A DNA stretch of 64,000 nt from Olleya marilimosa CAM030 (GTDB taxonomy: Bacteria; Bacteroidota; Bacteroidia; Flavobacteriales; Flavobacteriaceae): positions 124,001-188,000 of the forward strand of contig NZ_JADR01000001.1 in assembly GCF_000518485.1 (NCBI RefSeq), given 5' to 3'. The notes under the pieces were generated by a model that was not told the DNA's origin, did not search any database, and saw only the letters and a list, made by a program, of their open reading frames with translations. Made by a program: the position numbers and the translations under genes. Shown in pieces: positions 42,588-51,092 of the stretch. Each line of letters opens with the position of its first letter. Position 1 is the stretch's first letter.

Positions 42588-43094
42588 CTAAAATAAAGGT
42601 AAAGACTCAAACTGAGCAATTAAAAATAATTTACCACACGCTCTAGCGTCTGACAAAGCATCATGATGCTTTAAAGGAATATTGTGCACTTTACAGCAAG
42701 CATCTAATTTAGCAGGTTTATAACCTTTATTACGATATAGTTTTAAAGTACATTCCCAACGTTGTTCCATGACTAAATCAGCATGCGGAATATTAAAATC
42801 GCTCATCGTTTTTAGTAAAACCGTTCTGTCAAAAGATTCGTTGTGAGCCACAGTTGTAATTCCCGAAATTCTTTTTTTAATCTCAGGATAAATAGCTTTG
42901 AAGTTTGGCGAAAACCTAGTGTCATCCTCTGTAATACCATGTACTTGTATGTTATGGTAATTGTATTCGTTTTTTGGAGGTTGTATTAAAGCATGAAACT
43001 CTTCAATAATTTCGCCATCTTTAAACGTTACAATTCCAACAGAACAAATATGATGGCTTTTAGCAGTTTCAAAATCTATTGCAGCAAAGGTCAT
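42588..43094 (-). CDS. DEDDh 3'-5' exonuclease
   Basis: A 168-residue DnaQ-like nuclease. The acidic residues are visible: FAAIDFETAK (Asp7, Glu9), HNESFDRTVLL (Asp in the middle motif) and the final HHDALSDARACGKLF with His and Asp, which together bind the two metal ions. It is a small stand-alone exonuclease, soluble, for DNA or RNA end trimming. It lies about 45 bp downstream of the 614-aa nuclease-type gene on the same strand, so both may be transcribed together. Confidence 0.9.
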   Translation of the reverse strand: MTFAAIDFETAKSHHICSVGIVTFKDGEIIEEFHALIQPPKNEYNYHNIQVHGITEDDTRFSPNFKAIYPEIKKRISGITTVAHNESFDRTVLLKTMSDFNIPHADLVMEQRWECTLKLYRNKGYKPAKLDACCKVHNIPLKHHDALSDARACGKLFLIAQFESLPLF

Positions 43095-43138
43095 GTATTA
43101 GGTTTTGTGTAAAGTTAAATTATATAATTTAATTTATT

Positions 43139-44983
43139 TTATTTACTCAAAGCTTTTAAAATGCGTTCCTCATTAATGACAATGTCTCTAAACAAGACAT
43201 GAGGAAACTCTTTGTGTTTTGATGTTTTGAAAAAGTCGAAGATATTTGATAAAGTAGAAGCTGTAATCAATGATAAATTCATTTCAGTATCCATTTCACA
43301 ATCTGTAACAAAATCATCACTAAACTCAGGAGCGACAAGTAATATTTTGACAATTCTTAAATTATTTTTAAGAGCTAAATTTTGATAAGATTTAAGTTGT
43401 CTAGAAACAGAGCTAAATTTATTGTATCCTCTTTCTTTACTGGTTTTACATTCAACAATAATGATTTCGTCATTACCTAAGTTTAAAAGAATATCCATCA
43501 TGTCCTTTTTGGTATTCAATTTATTTTTGAAAGCATCATCTGCATTAAAACCTAAACTAGTGAAAATTGTTTTAGTTAATTCTTCAAATTTTTGACCTAA
43601 TTCACTTTCCTTAATAATAATTCCATTTTCTTTCAATAAATTTAAGTTTCTATAGGCTACATTTTCATAATTTTCTAAATATAAATTTTCGACATCTTTG
43701 TAATGTTCTAAAATATTTAAAATGTCATCTCCTCGCTGTTTAACTCCATTATCTTTAATAAACTTAGTCAAATCATCTTTGACGATTAAATCTAAAATGT
43801 CTCTAGGTTTAATATTATAATCTAGTAAAAAGTCCGCTTTTAAAACATACTCTTCTTGTAATTCAAATTGATCTTTTATTTGTTTATTTAATTTAGGTAA
43901 TGACTGATTTAACTCTGATAATAACTTATCAAATCCATCTAACGAAATACCAACTTTTTCATCACGTTCAACAATATCAAAATATTCAATTAAACTGCTT
44001 ATTTTTTCATCTAAAGTACTTCCTTTTAAACTACTTATATTTAAACCTTTTTCACACAGTTCGTTTAAGGTTTTTTTCTTTTCAGTTAATGTGCTTCCTG
44101 TTTTGTAAATCCCTTCTAAAAGTAGATTAGTAAAAGAGACGCCTTCTTTAATTATTTCTTCAATTTTTTCAGAGTAATTAAGCTTTCTATCGATATTATG
44201 GTCTCTACAAATTTGATTTATGATTGGTTCTCTTAATAATTTTAATGTCCTTCTGTAAAATTTTTCACCTACTTCTTTTTCTCTAATATTTCTTAATATT
44301 CTAACCATTTCATCTGCAACATAAATTGTATTTTCTTTGTTTGAAAAGAAAATGACGCCAATGTTTTTCAAACCTTTGATTACATCCTGGATATCAAGCT
44401 TTTTAATAGGTAAAATAGAATAGTTTATTAGTTTAATCTCTTCTTGAGAAAGTCCAAGTTGTTTTGAAAGTGTCAGTATGATTGAAAGTTCATCCGAAGA
44501 AACTTTTGCTTCTCTATTATTAGCTATATCATTATTATACGCTGTATGTAAACAGGATTTGTAGATTTTGTAATCTCTTTTTCTAAGAATGCTTAATTCA
44601 GATTTATCATCTTCAAAATCTGCATTCAGTCCTTTAATTTTATTTTTTAATTGTTTGACTTCAGTTTCGTAAAGACGAGAAAACCAATCTTGTTTCATTA
44701 TACAATTACCATCTCTAATAATAATATCAATTAAAATATCTAATTGAGAAGTGATTTCTTGAAACTCACATTTAATATGTTCTTGAAATTCATTTTCTGT
44801 TAATGCAAAAATCTTTGATATATTTTGATTATCTACAGATTTTAACCCTTTGTCTGTTGAACTTAGAATAGTATTAATCTCTTTTATCTGCTTTGGGTTT
44901 TTAGATATAATAGTATCTATTATCTTTATAAATGAGTTCTTTTCTATCGAACCCATTTTGTCTAATATTTTTTCTAATTTCAT
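43139..44983 (-). CDS. Large helical protein with C-terminal PD-(D/E)XK nuclease domain
   Basis: A 614-residue protein of no family that I recognise. The C-terminal 130 residues look like a restriction-type nuclease: GQKFEELTKTIFTSLGF (about 461-477), Asp497 in KKDMMDILLNLG, and Glu511-Cys-Lys513 in IIVECKTSKERG, followed by QLKSYQNLAL. The preceding 460 residues are almost all alpha-helical, Lys/Glu/Leu/Ile-rich, with several coiled-coil stretches. No helicase or ATPase motif is seen. The 3'-5' exonuclease gene is just downstream. A defence or repair role is possible but inferred. Confidence 0.8.
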   Translation of the reverse strand: MKLEKILDKMGSIEKNSFIKIIDTIISKNPKQIKEINTILSSTDKGLKSVDNQNISKIFALTENEFQEHIKCEFQEITSQLDILIDIIIRDGNCIMKQDWFSRLYETEVKQLKNKIKGLNADFEDDKSELSILRKRDYKIYKSCLHTAYNNDIANNREAKVSSDELSIILTLSKQLGLSQEEIKLINYSILPIKKLDIQDVIKGLKNIGVIFFSNKENTIYVADEMVRILRNIREKEVGEKFYRRTLKLLREPIINQICRDHNIDRKLNYSEKIEEIIKEGVSFTNLLLEGIYKTGSTLTEKKKTLNELCEKGLNISSLKGSTLDEKISSLIEYFDIVERDEKVGISLDGFDKLLSELNQSLPKLNKQIKDQFELQEEYVLKADFLLDYNIKPRDILDLIVKDDLTKFIKDNGVKQRGDDILNILEHYKDVENLYLENYENVAYRNLNLLKENGIIIKESELGQKFEELTKTIFTSLGFNADDAFKNKLNTKKDMMDILLNLGNDEIIIVECKTSKERGYNKFSSVSRQLKSYQNLALKNNLRIVKILLVAPEFSDDFVTDCEMDTEMNLSLITASTLSNIFDFFKTSKHKEFPHVLFRDIVINEERILKALSK

Positions 44984-45052
44984 AATATTGGAAAGTGAGG
45001 TTAAAAACTTTAATTTCTTATCTCAAAACAAAGCTTTTTTTACCAAAAAAAA

Positions 45053-45068
45053 TTACGGAAAACCGTAA
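45053..45068 (-). promoter_or_regulatory. Hairpin with T run in the upstream region of the nuclease gene
   Basis: TTACGG-AAAA-CCGTAA lies about 70 bp upstream of the nuclease start. On the minus strand it is followed by eight T, so it could be a leader attenuator or a terminator for transcription coming from the right. The surrounding gap 44984-45249 holds no other feature that I can name. Confidence 0.45.
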
Positions 45069-45249
45069 CCTTATTTAACCTTATCTTAAAGTATAAACTT
45101 ACAACTATAAGCTGTTATATAAAATACGTAGAACTACGTAAATAACACGCATTACAATTCAGCCTAAAAAAATAACAGTTGGGTGACTCACTTTTTTAAA
45201 AGATGCGTTTATACTAGATATTTGTCGTGTAACAATAAAATAATTTAAC

Positions 45250-45876
45250 ATGTACAAACTAGCCATTATTATAGCATTATTAGTATCAAGTATGCTACAA
45301 GCACAAACCACTTATGAAAGCGGAATGAACAAAGCATTTGAACTTTGGAAACAAGGTGAAATCGCGCAAGCCTCAAATATGTTTGAGCGTATTGCAACTG
45401 CTGAAACAGACAATTGGTTGCCATCCTATTATGCTGCACAAGTATTAATCTTGGATGGATTTTCTAAACTAAAGCAAAAGGATGTTTTAGAGGCTCAGTT
45501 AAAAAAAGCACAGGGTTTTGTGGATGATGCCAACGCAATATCTAAAGATAATCCCGAAATTATGGTATTGCAAGCCATGTTACATATGGTTTATGTGGTA
45601 AGCGATGGTGCAACGTATGGTATGACCTTGTCAGGTAAAATTAATGCACTATACGCACAAGCTTATAAATTAGCTCCTGATAATCCAAGGGTTATGTTAA
45701 GTAAGGCAGAATGGGCTATGGGAACTGCCAAGTATTTTGGAAAAGACACTAAGCCATTTTGTATGCAAATAGAAAAATCTCTGCAACTTTTTGCTAACTT
45801 TAAACCAGAAACTGCGTTTGATCCAAATTGGGGACAAGAGCGTGCAGAACAATTAACTAAAGACTGTAACAAATAA
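45250..45876 (+). CDS. Secreted TPR-like helical protein of the LytS/LytTR operon
   Basis: A 208-residue exported protein (signal peptide 1-18, ending in QAQ) with helical repeats of TPR/Sel1 type: FELWKQGEIAQASNMFERIA (about 30-49), then YYAAQVLILDGFSKL, and later YAQAYKLAPDNPRVMLSKAE. It is two bases ahead of the histidine kinase gene, so it is in the same operon. It may pass an envelope signal to the sensor, which is inferred from position only. Confidence 0.8.
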   Translation: MYKLAIIIALLVSSMLQAQTTYESGMNKAFELWKQGEIAQASNMFERIATAETDNWLPSYYAAQVLILDGFSKLKQKDVLEAQLKKAQGFVDDANAISKDNPEIMVLQAMLHMVYVVSDGATYGMTLSGKINALYAQAYKLAPDNPRVMLSKAEWAMGTAKYFGKDTKPFCMQIEKSLQLFANFKPETAFDPNWGQERAEQLTKDCNK

Positions 45877-45878
45877 TA

Positions 45879-47225
45879 ATGTCAAAATTTATAAAAGAAT
45901 TAGGTAAAGCATTTATAGTAGGTTTACTTGTGTTTTTGGTTAGAATCGTGATTATGTATCTTAACGGTTCTACAATACAAGCCAATCAAGAGTTACTATT
46001 AGATTTTATTTATAATCAAATGTATGCTGTAGTGTTGCACTTGTCCAATGCTTATTTTGTGACTTATATGTTGCAAAAGCATAAAGACAATCTGTTTAAA
46101 CTTAAAAACTTAATTCTTGCTGCTTTAGCTTCCATTGTAATCTCTGTTGTTGCCATATTCTGTTTAAGATTATTTATTAATGTTGTCATATATGGTGGAG
46201 CGTTAATGGACTTTTTAAAGGAAGATAAGTTAGTGTATTATTGGTTTTCGTTAACTATAGCTATTACAGTAACTGCTGGATATTACATCTTTTTTTACTT
46301 AAAGCATTTACAAGAAAATAAAGTAAAAGAACAAAAAGTAATTGCAGGTACTGCAAGCGCAAAGTTTGATGCGTTAAAAAACCAATTGGATCCTCATTTT
46401 TTATTTAATAGCTTAAATGTTTTAACTAGTTTAATTGAAGAAAATCCAAATAGCGCACAAAAATTTACCACTAGTTTATCTAAGGTTTACCGTTACGTCC
46501 TAGAGCAAAAAAATAAAGAATTAGTAACCGTTGATGAGGAGTTGCAATTTGCTAAAACCTATATGTCTTTGCTTAAAATGCGATTTGAAGACAGTATTGT
46601 TTTTGATATACCAGATCAAGCCAAAAACCCAGAAAGTAAAGTTGTACCATTAGCATTACAGTTATTGTTAGAAAATGCAGTAAAACATAATATTGTAACC
46701 AGCAGTAAACCGTTACATATTAAAATTTATGAAACCGATCAAAACCTAGTTGTAGAAAACAATTTACAACCTAAACAAATAGTAAAAAAGAGTAGTGGTG
46801 TGGGATTAGAAAACATTAAACAACGCTACCAATTATTAACCAATAAACGCGTAAGTATAAGCCAAAACACCAATATGTTTTTAGTTTCTATACCTATGCT
46901 AACTAAAGAAATTTCAGTCATGAAACCAATACCAAAACAGCAATTAGACGACTCGTATGTAAGAGCACGCAAACATGTGGAAGAGTTAAAAGAATTTTAT
47001 TACAACCTAATTTCATATTGTATAGTCATTCCATTTTTAATATTTATAAACTATAAAACCAGTTGGGATTATAAATGGTTTTTCTTTCCAATGTTTGGTT
47101 GGGCAGTAGGACTATCATTTCATGCTTATAAAGTCTTTGTAAACGATGGTGTACTAGGAAAATCTTGGGAAGACAAGAAGATTAAAAAGTTTATGGAAGA
47201 AGATAACCAACAACGTTGGAACTAA
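45879..47225 (+). CDS. LytS-type sensor histidine kinase with C-terminal 2TM domain
   Basis: A 448-residue kinase. The N-terminus has four membrane helices (about 10-145). The kinase core has His173 in LDPHFLFNSLNVL, the ATP-binding N box in LLLENAVKHNIV (about 262-273) and SSGVGLENIKQRY. The C-terminal 90 residues are an extra two-helix 2TM domain (FYYNLISYCIVIPFLIF, then WFFFPMFGWAVGLSFHAYKV). Fusion of the 2TM domain to the kinase is unusual. It pairs with the LytTR regulator two genes downstream. Confidence 0.88.
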   Translation: MSKFIKELGKAFIVGLLVFLVRIVIMYLNGSTIQANQELLLDFIYNQMYAVVLHLSNAYFVTYMLQKHKDNLFKLKNLILAALASIVISVVAIFCLRLFINVVIYGGALMDFLKEDKLVYYWFSLTIAITVTAGYYIFFYLKHLQENKVKEQKVIAGTASAKFDALKNQLDPHFLFNSLNVLTSLIEENPNSAQKFTTSLSKVYRYVLEQKNKELVTVDEELQFAKTYMSLLKMRFEDSIVFDIPDQAKNPESKVVPLALQLLLENAVKHNIVTSSKPLHIKIYETDQNLVVENNLQPKQIVKKSSGVGLENIKQRYQLLTNKRVSISQNTNMFLVSIPMLTKEISVMKPIPKQQLDDSYVRARKHVEELKEFYYNLISYCIVIPFLIFINYKTSWDYKWFFFPMFGWAVGLSFHAYKVFVNDGVLGKSWEDKKIKKFMEEDNQQRWN

Positions 47226-47236
47226 AATATATTACA

Positions 47237-47584
47237 ATGAAAAATGATATTGATACGTATCTAGAAGAAAACCAACAGGCTAGATATGAAAAAGAAGAAG
47301 CTTACTTAAGAGCAAAGAAAAAAGTAGAAAAAATTGTGGGCTTTTATTGGCATTTTGCCATTTATATTGTGGTTAATATTTTTATAATGTTACTAATATA
47401 TAAGCAATCAGGTCAACCGTTTTTAAGTATGGCAGTTTGGTCTACTCCAATATTTTGGGGAATTGGTTTAATATTTCATTTTTTAGGTGTTTTTGGGACA
47501 GATTACTTGTTTGGTAAAAACTGGGAACAACGTAAAATTGAAAAATACATGAACAAAGAAAAAGAAAATAAACGTTGGGAATAA
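47237..47584 (+). CDS. Stand-alone 2TM domain protein
   Basis: A 115-residue protein with a charged, helical N-terminus, a 2TM domain (two helices about 37-58 and 67-93) and a terminal GKNWEQRKIEKYMNKEKEN. It is homologous-looking to the C-terminal domain of the kinase just upstream. The start at 47237 is taken because an upstream in-frame ATG at 47216 lies inside the kinase gene. Function is unknown; it may form mixed complexes with the kinase. Confidence 0.85.
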   Translation: MKNDIDTYLEENQQARYEKEEAYLRAKKKVEKIVGFYWHFAIYIVVNIFIMLLIYKQSGQPFLSMAVWSTPIFWGIGLIFHFLGVFGTDYLFGKNWEQRKIEKYMNKEKENKRWE

Positions 47585-47643
47585 CTAGTTATTAATCATC
47601 TCACAACACTTAATATCAACTAACCAACCAAATTATAGTACCA

Positions 47644-48399
47644 ATGAAAGTGATAATTATTGAAGACGAAAAACCATCTGCAAGACGTTTAAAACGTATG
47701 CTAGAAAGTATTGATATTACTACCGAAACGATGTTACATTCCGTAGAAGAATCGATCCAATGGTTTAATACCAATGCGCATCCTGATTTAATATTTTTAG
47801 ACATACAGCTTAGTGATGGGTTGTCTTTTGAAATCTTTGATCAAGTTGAGGTAAAGTCAGCTATTATTTTTACAACTGCTTATGACGAGTATGCTTTGCA
47901 AGCGTTTAAATTAAACAGTATTGATTACCTATTAAAACCTATAGATGAAGAGGATTTAGAAGCTGCAGTTGCAAAATATAAAACTAGGCTTCCGCAGAAA
48001 ACTAATATCGCCTTAGACTTTGAGGATATCAAAAAACTACTAGTTAATCCAATTGATAGAGTTTACAAAAAACGATTTTCTGTTAAAGTAGGACAACATT
48101 TAAAATTGGTAAACATTGATGATGTCGAATGCTTTTACAGCGAAAATAAAGGAACCTATTTATACACGACTGAAGGTCGAAACTACCTTTTAGACACAAC
48201 CCTTGAAGCTTTAGAAAACGAACTAGAACCAGAAACCTTTTTTAGAATAAACCGAAAATTTTATATAAACATTAATGCTATTAAAGACATTATAAGCTAT
48301 ACCAATTCGCGCTTACAAATTAAACTTAATAACTTTAATGAAGATGAGGTTATTGTTGCTAGAGAGCGTGTAAAGGATTTTAAAAATTGGTTGGAGTAG
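47644..48399 (+). CDS. LytTR-type response regulator
   Basis: A 251-residue regulator with a receiver domain (phospho-acceptor Asp53 in FLDIQLSDG, plus TTAYDEYALQAFKLNSIDYL with the conserved Lys near 104) and a LytTR DNA-binding domain (about 140-251, RFSVKVGQHLKLVNIDDVEC, FFRINRKFYININAI). It is the output of the LytS-2TM kinase. The target genes are unknown. Confidence 0.93.
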   Translation: MKVIIIEDEKPSARRLKRMLESIDITTETMLHSVEESIQWFNTNAHPDLIFLDIQLSDGLSFEIFDQVEVKSAIIFTTAYDEYALQAFKLNSIDYLLKPIDEEDLEAAVAKYKTRLPQKTNIALDFEDIKKLLVNPIDRVYKKRFSVKVGQHLKLVNIDDVECFYSENKGTYLYTTEGRNYLLDTTLEALENELEPETFFRINRKFYININAIKDIISYTNSRLQIKLNNFNEDEVIVARERVKDFKNWLE

Positions 48400-48402
48400 T
48401 GG

Positions 48403-49584
48403 TTACTCTTCTTCATCTTCAATCCTATTATCATCAAAAGCACTTGGCAGTAATTTAGGTATAAATTTAACAACTAAAGGTAATAATAATGCTCCACCTG
48501 GTAATATAAAAATAGCTAAACTTGGTATAGATTTAAAAACATCTAAAAGCTGGTCTTGTACTTTTTTTTGTTCGTCCTTAGTTAAATCTCTTACTGTAGA
48601 TTGTGTTAATAAAATTAGCAACTCTTTACTTTCTAAAAGCTCTTGGGTTAATTTTTTGCTATTGCGTTTAATTAACTTTAATACCATGTTGGTAGAGTTA
48701 TCATAAAACGTTTTTACAATATTTTTAGAGCCTAAAAGCGGTACTTTTTCTCGGTAGTTTTTGTAAAAGTCTTCAATAGTTTTTGAAGCTTCATCTGTTT
48801 GATGCTGTGTTAGGTTAAGTTTTTCGCCTAAAGTATTTAAAAAAGATTCTTCTTCATTATCTAATTTAGCATCAGTCCATGTAGCCATAGCAGCTAAATC
48901 CAAACAATAGCGTGCAAATAAATTGGTGTCCACTAAATTGGTAGCTTCACTAAATAACAATACACTATCGCGTTGGTAACGTAAAGATTGCTCAAATAGG
49001 TTGATTAAACTTTTATCGTAATCGGATTTTACTTTTTTACTATGTAAGGTGTTTAAAACTATACTTTCTATAATAGCTTCGTATTGTTTAATAACATCAT
49101 CATCAACTGTTCCAGTTTTTAAATAGGTTCTAAAAGCCAATACGTCAACAAATAATAAAGCATTAGTTATAAAGTAATTAAAACTTTTGTCTATTAGGTT
49201 GTCGTCAATTTGAACACGTTTATTTATAATACGTTCTGCCTGATCTTTTACATCCTTTGATCCAATAATTCCTTGTAAAAAGGAGACCCTTTCTCTATTA
49301 ATAGTATTATAAAAATTGGCAACTTCAGTATAAAAATCGTTAGCTGTATTATGGTTTGTGTAAGCAATAAGTAAGGCAATGACTAAATTTATTTTACAAA
49401 TTTCGTCGGATCCATAATCTTTGTTTTTAATCCAATTATTTACAACAGTTACATTACTTCCATATATAAAACCGCAATCTCTAAAGTGTCTGTAATACAC
49501 TTCTAAGTCGTTGTCTTTAAAGAGCTCATAAGGTTTTAGCTCGTTTATAAGTTTTTTAATCCAGCCTGAAGCAGATGGGTTCAT
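48403..49584 (-). CDS. LETM1-related biofilm-associated protein
   Basis: A 393-residue protein. The N-terminal 300 residues are helical with EESFLNTLGEKLNLTQHQTDEA (split near 245-266). The C-terminal part has KDEQKKVQDQLLDVFKSIPS followed by a hydrophobic LAIFILPGGALLLPLVVKFIPKLLP, the LETM1-like pattern. It ends in an acidic tail. Such proteins are called LETM1-related biofilm-associated in Bacteroidota. The function is not established. It is convergent with the LytTR regulator, 3 bp apart. Confidence 0.8.
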   Translation of the reverse strand: MNPSASGWIKKLINELKPYELFKDNDLEVYYRHFRDCGFIYGSNVTVVNNWIKNKDYGSDEICKINLVIALLIAYTNHNTANDFYTEVANFYNTINRERVSFLQGIIGSKDVKDQAERIINKRVQIDDNLIDKSFNYFITNALLFVDVLAFRTYLKTGTVDDDVIKQYEAIIESIVLNTLHSKKVKSDYDKSLINLFEQSLRYQRDSVLLFSEATNLVDTNLFARYCLDLAAMATWTDAKLDNEEESFLNTLGEKLNLTQHQTDEASKTIEDFYKNYREKVPLLGSKNIVKTFYDNSTNMVLKLIKRNSKKLTQELLESKELLILLTQSTVRDLTKDEQKKVQDQLLDVFKSIPSLAIFILPGGALLLPLVVKFIPKLLPSAFDDNRIEDEEE

Positions 49585-49740
49585 GGTTCTATTTAATTAT
49601 GGTATCAAAGATACTTTTTTAAAATTATTTTATGTCTTTTTTTCTCTTTTACAGAAAATTTATAAAACCAACATTTAAAAAGTTGCGTAAGTGTCTGCGA
49701 GAACCAAAAATATTAATTAACAAAAAATCTCAAAAACATT

Positions 49741-50388
49741 ATGAAAAATTTCAAATTTATTTTAGGAGTAGGTGTATTTGCAGCAGCAAGTTTCTTCTTC
49801 TTATCAGCGGATCACATTGATGCTCCAGCTGTACAAGGTGGTACAAGTGATATCACAGATTTTTACGCTTTTCAGGGAGAAAACACAGACAATTTAGTAT
49901 TTGTTGCCAATGTACAAGGTCTTTTAAGTCCAGCAGCAACAGGAAACGCTAGTTTTGATGAAAACGTTATGATTGAATTTAACATTGACAACACAGGAGA
50001 CAATGTTGAAGATTTAGTAATCCAAGCTTTACCAAGAGATGGTAAAATGTACTTTTTTGGACCAGTTGCTCCAGGTACAACAGGATTAAGTAGTACAGTT
50101 ATTGGGTCAGGACCACAAACTGTGGTAGATATTACATCTTATGGTACGTCTCCAATAGTACAAACTACTGCAGGTATTTCTGCTTTTGCAGGACCAAGAG
50201 ATGATCCTTTTTTCTTCGATTTTAATCAGTATACAGCAATTATTGGTGGTACAGCTTCAGGATTTAATAATCCAGGAACAGACACATTTGCAGGAACTAA
50301 TGTCATGTCAATTGTAGTTGAGGTACCAAAATCTATGATTGGTGGATCAGGAACAATTAATACTTGGGTAGAATCTAAGTCTAAATAA
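49741..50388 (+). CDS. DUF4331 protein, N-terminal half
   Basis: A 215-residue exported protein. A signal peptide (1-22) is followed by SADHIDAPAVQGGTSDITDF and FYAFQGENTDNLVFVANVQG (about 23-61), the start of the DUF4331 domain, and the domain proceeds to about residue 210. The usual DUF4331 protein is longer and includes the part encoded by the next gene. It opens an operon with the second half, a TPR lipoprotein and a TonB receptor. Function of DUF4331 is unknown. Confidence 0.85.
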   Translation: MKNFKFILGVGVFAAASFFFLSADHIDAPAVQGGTSDITDFYAFQGENTDNLVFVANVQGLLSPAATGNASFDENVMIEFNIDNTGDNVEDLVIQALPRDGKMYFFGPVAPGTTGLSSTVIGSGPQTVVDITSYGTSPIVQTTAGISAFAGPRDDPFFFDFNQYTAIIGGTASGFNNPGTDTFAGTNVMSIVVEVPKSMIGGSGTINTWVESKSK

Positions 50389-50414
50389 TAACAAACTTTT
50401 AAAACTTACAAATT

Positions 50415-50981
50415 ATGAAAAATTTAAAAAATATATTTACTGTGCTTCTTGTAACCTTAGTAGCCTTTAATTGCTCTAATGATGACGATGCTGCTGTTGC
50501 AGGACCAACAGGACCTTCTGGACCTGACTTTACAGGTGTTTATACACAACAAGATCAAATGGGTCGACCTGCTGTAAACACGGTATTTGTGTCTTCAGGT
50601 TCTAAAGATATGTTTAACACAACAGTACCAAGTAACCAAAATGCAGCTTTCCAAAGTATGTTTGAGGCTAACTTAACAGGATTAAGTCCAGCTTACGCTA
50701 ATCCAGGAGATGCTAATGCATTAGGTTTAGACGCAGCAACTTTTACAGGATTGTTAGCTACAGATGTACTTAATGTATCTTTAGATGGAACAACTACTTT
50801 TTATGATGGTACAAATGTTTTAACAGGACGTACTTTAGCAGATGATGTTATTACTGTAGAATTATTATTAATCTTTGGTGGTGAGGATTTTAGCGAAAAC
50901 CCAACACTATCTAATGATAATGTAGATGCAAATGATAAAGCATTTTCTACATCTTTCCCTTATTTAGCATCTCCTTGGTAG
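50415..50981 (+). CDS. DUF4331 C-terminal half on a lipoprotein
   Basis: A 188-residue lipoprotein (LVAFNC, Cys20; then an acidic and Gly/Pro-rich linker) with the C-terminal part of DUF4331: QMGRPAVNTVFVSSGSKDMF (about 48-67) and LADDVITVELLLIFGGEDFS (about 140-159), ending FPYLASPW. It lies 26 bp after the first half, so both parts of the domain are made as separate polypeptides, one soluble and one lipid-anchored, likely to associate. Confidence 0.85.
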   Translation: MKNLKNIFTVLLVTLVAFNCSNDDDAAVAGPTGPSGPDFTGVYTQQDQMGRPAVNTVFVSSGSKDMFNTTVPSNQNAAFQSMFEANLTGLSPAYANPGDANALGLDAATFTGLLATDVLNVSLDGTTTFYDGTNVLTGRTLADDVITVELLLIFGGEDFSENPTLSNDNVDANDKAFSTSFPYLASPW

Positions 50982-51054
50982 ACTAGATTTAACCTAGGGT
51001 ATTTTATTAAATACTCTAGGTTTATATTTTCGCCAATTCCCTTTTCAAACAAAC

Positions 51055-51086
51055 AAAACAACAAAACAACAAAACAACAAAACAAC
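51055..51086 (+). repeat. Four exact 8-bp repeats before the TPR lipoprotein gene
   Basis: AAAACAAC repeated four times, starting a few bases after the related CAAACAAAC. It ends 6 bp before the ATG at 51093. The copy number could vary by slippage and alter the translation leader. Confidence 0.7.
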
Positions 51087-51092
51087 ATTATT

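Noticed and set aside
43900-44130. Plus-strand frame of 76 codons inside the nuclease gene
   Set aside because: Antisense shadow with Leu/His/Gln-rich low-complexity translation; the minus-strand gene is continuous across it.
49632-49820. Plus-strand frame of 62 codons before the DUF4331 gene
   Set aside because: It overlaps the DUF4331 signal peptide in another frame; composition is basic and aromatic without protein-like pattern.
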